Assembly: GCF_026898135.2 (NCBI RefSeq)
Contig: NZ_CP114035.2
Span: 2,273,501-2,337,500, forward strand
Direction: 5' to 3'
Length of the DNA: 64,000 bases
From: Pseudomonas fortuita
GTDB taxonomy: Bacteria; Pseudomonadota; Gammaproteobacteria; Pseudomonadales; Pseudomonadaceae
Of this stretch, positions 60,253 to 64,000 are shown piece after piece. Position numbers and translations under genes: made by a program. Position 1 is the stretch's first letter, and every line of letters starts with the position of its first letter. The notes beneath the pieces are model-generated. The model made no database searches and was not told the origin of the DNA. It saw nothing but the letters and a program-made list of their open reading frames with translations.

Positions 60253-61179
60253 ATGCGTTCGCTGTGCAGTCCGAAAGATCATCTGCTTGACCTCGATGGT
60301 ATTGAAATAGCGGTGCGTACCTGGGGGGCCGAAGACGGTATCCCGGTGCTGGCCTTGCATGGCTGGCTGGACAACGCTGCCTCGTTCGAACGCCTGGCAC
60401 CGATGCTGGACGGCTGCTTCGTTGTGGCCCCCGACCTGGTCGGTCATGGCCGTTCGGACCATCGCCGGCATGACAGCGGCTACTACCTGTGGGAGCACGC
60501 CGAAGATATGTTGGCGGTGACCGACAGCCTGGGCCTGTCACAGTTTCATGTGCTGGCCCATGGCATGGGCACCGGTGTTGCATCGTTGCTGGCGGCCATG
60601 ACCAGTGGCATCGTCAGCATGACCTTCCTCGACGGCATGGGTGCACCGTTCACAGTGGCCGAGGATGACCGCGTGCAGCACCTGGCGCGGGCCTATCGGC
60701 TCAAGCGCATGGTGCAGCGCAGCCAGCTGCCGGGTTTCGCCGAGCCGGACGTTGGCCGCTTCGAAGACCTGGACATTGCCCTGGCGCAACGCCGCGAGCG
60801 CCTCGACACCGAACTGTCGGAAGGTGCCGCACGGTTGCTGGCATTGCGGGACCTGCTGCAACTGGGTGATGGCTATTGCTGGCGCCACGACCCGCGCCTG
60901 GTGTTGCCCGAACCCATGCCGCTGACCGAGCGCGACGCCTGCGACCTGCTCAACCAGATCCGCTGCCCGTTGTACCTGCTGTTCGGCCGGCAGGGTGCAT
61001 TCACCGGTGAGGCTTTTACCCGGCGTCAGGCGGCCTTGCCCAGCCAGGCGAAGGTCTCCTGGCACCCGGGTGGGCACCACTTCCACCTGGATGCCCCGGA
61101 CCGGGCGCTGGTCGACCAACTGTTGCGAATACTCGCGCAGCATGAAGGCGGCGTGCTGCAACGGTTGGTGAATGAGTAG
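60253..61179 (+). CDS. Alpha/beta hydrolase-fold protein lacking the nucleophile serine
   Basis: The 308-aa protein has the alpha/beta hydrolase fold with oxyanion region LHGWLDNAASF and PDLVGHGRSDHR. The elbow that normally reads GHSMGG reads AHGMGTG, so the nucleophile position (residue 104) is glycine. The acid region (LYLLFGRQGAF) also lacks the usual aspartate, while the histidine (GGHHFHLD) is kept. It is probably not a hydrolase; a binding or scaffold role, or a non-hydrolytic lyase-type reaction, is possible. AAGGAGAA precedes the ATG. It lies 78 bases before a VOC-family gene. Confidence 0.87.
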   Translation: MRSLCSPKDHLLDLDGIEIAVRTWGAEDGIPVLALHGWLDNAASFERLAPMLDGCFVVAPDLVGHGRSDHRRHDSGYYLWEHAEDMLAVTDSLGLSQFHVLAHGMGTGVASLLAAMTSGIVSMTFLDGMGAPFTVAEDDRVQHLARAYRLKRMVQRSQLPGFAEPDVGRFEDLDIALAQRRERLDTELSEGAARLLALRDLLQLGDGYCWRHDPRLVLPEPMPLTERDACDLLNQIRCPLYLLFGRQGAFTGEAFTRRQAALPSQAKVSWHPGGHHFHLDAPDRALVDQLLRILAQHEGGVLQRLVNE

Positions 61180-61256
61180 CTGATTCTGGTCACGCTCCAG
61201 CGACCTGGGCTAAGGTGGCCAACGTCATTGCGTAAAACGCCAAAGGGAGCCCAGGC

Positions 61257-61676
61257 ATGCGACCGTTCACCATCAAGCACATCGATCACCTTGTGTTGCG
61301 CGTCAGCGACCTGCCGCGCAGCGTTGCTTTCTACACCGGGTTGCTCGGCTGCCATGTGAGCCGCGTACGGGAAGACCTGGGCATGGTGCACCTGGCCACG
61401 GGTACGGCGATGATCGACCTGGTAACCCTGGACGGCCCGTTGGGGCGGCCAGGCGGGGCGGCACCGGGGGTGGAGGGGCGCAACCTGCACCATTTCTGCC
61501 TGCGGATCGAGCCGTTCGACGAGGCCGCATTGACCGCCTACCTGGAAGCCGCCGGGGTAAAGGTCGAGCCCGCAGAAAAGCGTTATGGCGCCGAAGGCGA
61601 GGGGCTGTCCCTGTACTGCTACGACCCGGATGGCAACCAGGTGGAGTTGAAGGGGCCAGTCGCGGAGGCGAAATGA
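61257..61676 (+). CDS. VOC-family (glyoxalase/bleomycin-resistance fold) protein
   Basis: The 139-aa protein has two beta-alpha-beta-beta-beta halves with likely metal ligands: His10 in IDHLVLRV, His in NLHHFCLRI and Glu in GNQVELKGP. The family covers glyoxalase I, fosfomycin resistance and extradiol dioxygenases; length and motifs fit a small VOC lyase or unknown. It may be cotranscribed with the hydrolase-fold gene upstream. Confidence 0.87.
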   Translation: MRPFTIKHIDHLVLRVSDLPRSVAFYTGLLGCHVSRVREDLGMVHLATGTAMIDLVTLDGPLGRPGGAAPGVEGRNLHHFCLRIEPFDEAALTAYLEAAGVKVEPAEKRYGAEGEGLSLYCYDPDGNQVELKGPVAEAK

Positions 61677-61731
61677 GCGACCTGTGCATTCGCGAGCACT
61701 GGATCGAGCGGTTTTCTCGACTTTGACGCGG

Positions 61732-61783
61732 CCCCTGTGGAAACAGGCTTGGCCCGCGAACACCGGCAAAGTCCGCTCCCACA
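61732..61783. repeat. Degenerate REP-like hairpin
   Basis: ccctgtggaaacaggcttggcccgcg with cgaacaccggcaaagtccgctcccaca resembles an eroded REP pair after the VOC gene. Confidence 0.4.
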
Positions 61784-61921
61784 AGACCACTGTCTCTGTG
61801 TGGCAGCAGAACCCAAGGGGGCATTCATCCCCGATTCAGCGGCTGTGCATGCGCCGTTCTTTCAAGCGCCTACCTGGCCTCAGGCCCGACACTGGTGGCT
61901 CCTGACAACCTGGAGTCACCC

Positions 61922-62824
61922 ATGCGCACCCTCTACGCCCCGCTATTTTTCTTCGGTTACATTGCCGCGGCACTGTCATTGGCAGACCACCCGTTGTGGC
62001 TGCTGCCACTGCTGGCCAGTGCGGTGTTGCTGTCATTCACCTGCGAACGACTCATCCCCTACAAGGCCGCCTGGAACCAGACACAAGGCGATGGCCGCCG
62101 CGACCTTTGCCACGCACTGATCAACGAATGCCTGACGCTCTGCAGTGTGGCGGCCATCCCGCTGCTTGCCCACTGGCTGCCGGGAGCAGGGTTTTGGCCT
62201 GATCAGTGGCCGTTGGCCTTGCAGTTGCTGCTGGCCATTGCGTTGGCCGACCTGGGCATCACCCTGGTGCATTACGCCAGCCACCGTAGCCCGCTGCTGT
62301 GGCGGCTGCATGCGGTGCACCACAGTGTCACCCGCTTGTACGGCTTCAATGGGTTGATGAAACACCCTCTTCACCAGTTGCTCGAAACCTTGGGCGGCAC
62401 CTTGCCGCTGCTACTGCTCGGCTTACCCGTGGATGTGGCAGCGTTGCTGGCATTCAGTGTGTCTGTCCAGCTGTTGTTACAGCACAGTAATGTGGACATG
62501 CGCATCGGCGGCTTGCGCCATGTGTTTGCCTGGGCGCCGGTGCATCGCCTGCATCACCTGAAGTACGGCCGCACCGGCGACGTCAACTTTGCGCTGTTCT
62601 TTCCGCTCTGGGACCGCCTGCTTGGCACGCTACTGTACTTGCCAGGCTATGCGCTGGCGGATGACGACATGGGCATCGGTGATCGGCCTGACTACCCGCA
62701 GGCGTACCTGGCGCAATTGCGTGAGCCGTGGGTGAGCGGGGAGTTTCACCCACCTGCGCTATTGCCGGTCGGACTGCGCCAGGCTTTAGCCGAGCGTACG
62801 GAGGCGCAAGTGACGCAAAACTGA
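61922..62824 (+). CDS. Sterol desaturase/fatty acid hydroxylase-family membrane protein
   Basis: The 300-aa protein has several hydrophobic segments and the di-iron histidine boxes of the family: HYASH near residue 120, LHAVHHS near residue 133, HS near 190 and HRLHHLKYGR near 210. Such enzymes hydroxylate lipids with a di-iron centre. The ATG at 61922 is a good fit to the start of the first membrane segment. Its 3' end overlaps the convergent AraC gene by 39 bases. Confidence 0.87.
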   Translation: MRTLYAPLFFFGYIAAALSLADHPLWLLPLLASAVLLSFTCERLIPYKAAWNQTQGDGRRDLCHALINECLTLCSVAAIPLLAHWLPGAGFWPDQWPLALQLLLAIALADLGITLVHYASHRSPLLWRLHAVHHSVTRLYGFNGLMKHPLHQLLETLGGTLPLLLLGLPVDVAALLAFSVSVQLLLQHSNVDMRIGGLRHVFAWAPVHRLHHLKYGRTGDVNFALFFPLWDRLLGTLLYLPGYALADDDMGIGDRPDYPQAYLAQLREPWVSGEFHPPALLPVGLRQALAERTEAQVTQN

Positions 62825-63472
62825 CCCGGGGCTGAGGCCGAACTGGTGGCGAACGCTGCGGGTGAAATGCGCCGAGTCGGCAAACCCCGCCGCCAATGCC
62901 GCTTCGGTCAGGCTGGCGCCGCCCAGCGCCCGTTGCAGGGCCACGCGCAAGCGCTGCCACAGCACCAGCCGGCGCACTGACAGTTTCAGTGAGCCGCTGA
63001 ACAGGCGTTCCAGCTGGCTGATCGACAGCGCTGCAGTGCTGGCCAGTTCCTGGGCCGGCAATGTCTTGTGGTCGAGTGCGCGAATTCGCTCGAGGGCTTT
63101 TTCCAGTCGCGGGTCGAGCGGGCGACGCGGCCAGCGCCCCAGGCTCTCAGCCAGAAGCTCTGCGCTGTTGCCGGCTTGCTCGCAGGCCTGGGCAAGGTCT
63201 GCCAGGTCGAACGCCAGCGGTTCGGCGAACAGGGTAAGGCAGGGTACGCCATGACTGAGGATGGCATGGGGTTGCCGCGACGCGATCAGCACCTGCGGGC
63301 CGCTGCAGATCTGCTCGCCCAGGCGCACCTCGACATCCGCACCGAGGCCGACAAGTATCTGATGCGCGTAGTGCACGTGGCTGTCGGTCCTGCCGAGCGT
63401 AGACCGCAGCAGGCAGTAATCGTCAGCCAACCAGATGTCGCCCTGCCAGCCCGGTGTTGCCTTGTCGTTCAT
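62786..63472 (-). CDS. AraC-family transcriptional regulator
   Basis: The 228-aa protein has an N-terminal cupin-like part (VRLGEQICSGPQVLIASRQPHAILSHGVP) and a C-terminal AraC DNA-binding domain with LASTAALSISQLERLFSGSLKLSVRRLVLWQRLRVALQ and AALAAGFADSAHFTRSVRHQFGLSPG. The ATG at 63472 is chosen since the longer start adds 20 residues without a ribosome site. It points away from the MFS gene and toward the fatty acid hydroxylase gene. Confidence 0.87.
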   Translation of the reverse strand: MNDKATPGWQGDIWLADDYCLLRSTLGRTDSHVHYAHQILVGLGADVEVRLGEQICSGPQVLIASRQPHAILSHGVPCLTLFAEPLAFDLADLAQACEQAGNSAELLAESLGRWPRRPLDPRLEKALERIRALDHKTLPAQELASTAALSISQLERLFSGSLKLSVRRLVLWQRLRVALQRALGGASLTEAALAAGFADSAHFTRSVRHQFGLSPGSVLRHLRLRTLG

Positions 63473-63679
63473 GCCGCCCTCTTGTGTAGCGCCAGGCGGG
63501 TGGATATCCCGGCAAAGCCGATTATGCTTCATTTACCTTGCTGCGATCCGAGGCGGCCCGCCTCGTCGTGCTTCGCGCAACCAAAGCAAGCCCTAGGGCC
63601 TGGGTGCGACGGTGAAAGGGATGTGACTCACTCCCTGTGAGGTGCTCCGGCCTGCATGACGACAAGACGGAGGCAACCC

Positions 63680-64000
63680 ATGGCGGTTATCGACAGCGCA
63701 TCCACGGGCAGTAGCGCGCCCCAACGCGGCATTACCAAGGAGGAGCGCAAGGTCATCTTCGCCTCGTCTCTGGGCACGGTGTTCGAATGGTACGACTTCT
63801 ACCTGTATGGTTCACTGGCCGCGATCATCGCCAAGCACTTCTTTGCCGGTGTCAATGAAACCACCTCGTTCATCTTCGCCTTGATGGCCTTTGCCGCCGG
63901 TTTTGCCGTACGGCCATTCGGGGCTATCGTGTTCGGTCGCCTGGGCGACATGATCGGGCGCAAGCACACCTTCCTCATCACCATTGTGATCATGGGCCTG
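63680..64000 (+). CDS. MFS transporter, metabolite:H+ symporter family (N-terminal part only)
   Basis: The 107 codons in the window start with ATG at 63680 after GGAGG. They encode the MHS-type signature SSLGTVFEWYDFYLYGSLAA, a second membrane segment (TSFIFALMAFAAGFAVRPFGA), and the loop FGRLGDMIGRKHTF, matching the ProP/KgtP-like part of the major facilitator superfamily. The gene runs off the right edge. Substrate unknown. Confidence 0.85.
   Translation, partial: MAVIDSASTGSSAPQRGITKEERKVIFASSLGTVFEWYDFYLYGSLAAIIAKHFFAGVNETTSFIFALMAFAAGFAVRPFGAIVFGRLGDMIGRKHTFLITIVIMGL

Noticed and set aside
1..64000. Prophage, insertion sequences, integrase or tRNA-bound island
   Set aside because: I saw no transposase, integrase, terminal repeats or tRNA gene; REP repeats are ordinary for Pseudomonas chromosomes.

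Overview
The window looks like a chromosomal segment of a Pseudomonas putida-group bacterium. It is GC-rich and carries many Pseudomonas-type REP elements (cores like gtgggagcgggcttgccccgc). It also has sigma-54 (TGGCAC-N5-TTGC) promoters, Fur-controlled FecI/FecR/FecA signalling modules, and many TonB receptors and SsuD/Dsz-type sulfur enzymes. I found no rRNA, tRNA, CRISPR array, prophage or insertion sequence.

Region 1 (about 1-34,300) is a large organosulfur scavenging island. On the minus strand, from the left edge, it has two SsuC/TauC-type permeases, two TonB receptors, and an operon of one SsuD-like flavin monooxygenase followed by two DszB-like desulfinase paralogs. These are followed by a heterodimeric ABC exporter behind an SfnB/DszC-like monooxygenase. 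Divergent from that, on the plus strand (15,233-23,647), lie a third DszB-like protein, a class II aldolase, a second SsuD-like monooxygenase and a complete Dpp/Opp-type importer. A further minus-strand run (32,961 to 23,971) has an SsuA-type binding protein, a secreted lipase-family hydrolase, a third SsuD-like enzyme, an orphan Dpp-type binding lipoprotein, a TonB receptor and a fourth SsuD-like enzyme. The island ends with a SfnR-type sigma-54 activator (33,255-34,313).

The island appears to be wired by one repeated DNA element. A 16-bp palindrome, TGCTGC-N4-GCAGCA, occurs at five places, usually with a second degenerate copy 23-33 bp away, each upstream of a -24/-12 promoter. Six such promoters cover nearly every operon of the island. 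I infer this is the binding site of the SfnR-type activator encoded at the island's edge. Together the genes suggest a 4S-like route: uptake, flavin oxygenation to sulfone or sulfinate, DszB-type desulfination to sulfite, and perhaps export of the carbon skeleton.

Region 2 (34,300-47,700) starts with a scar in which a fumarase 3' end and a LysR fragment meet head to head. It then holds two back-to-back FecI-FecR-TonB receptor modules with Fur-like boxes, an isochorismatase-like hydrolase, an unusual fusion of an adenylation domain, a carrier domain and a membrane acyltransferase, and a pirin. Region 3 (47,700-60,100) has a UvrD/Rep-type helicase and two giant tandem leucine-rich-repeat proteins with NEL-type E3 ubiquitin ligase signatures. 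Region 4 (60,200-64,000) holds an alpha/beta hydrolase lacking its nucleophile serine, a VOC protein, a fatty acid hydroxylase/sterol desaturase-family protein, an AraC regulator whose end overlaps it, and the start of an MFS transporter.
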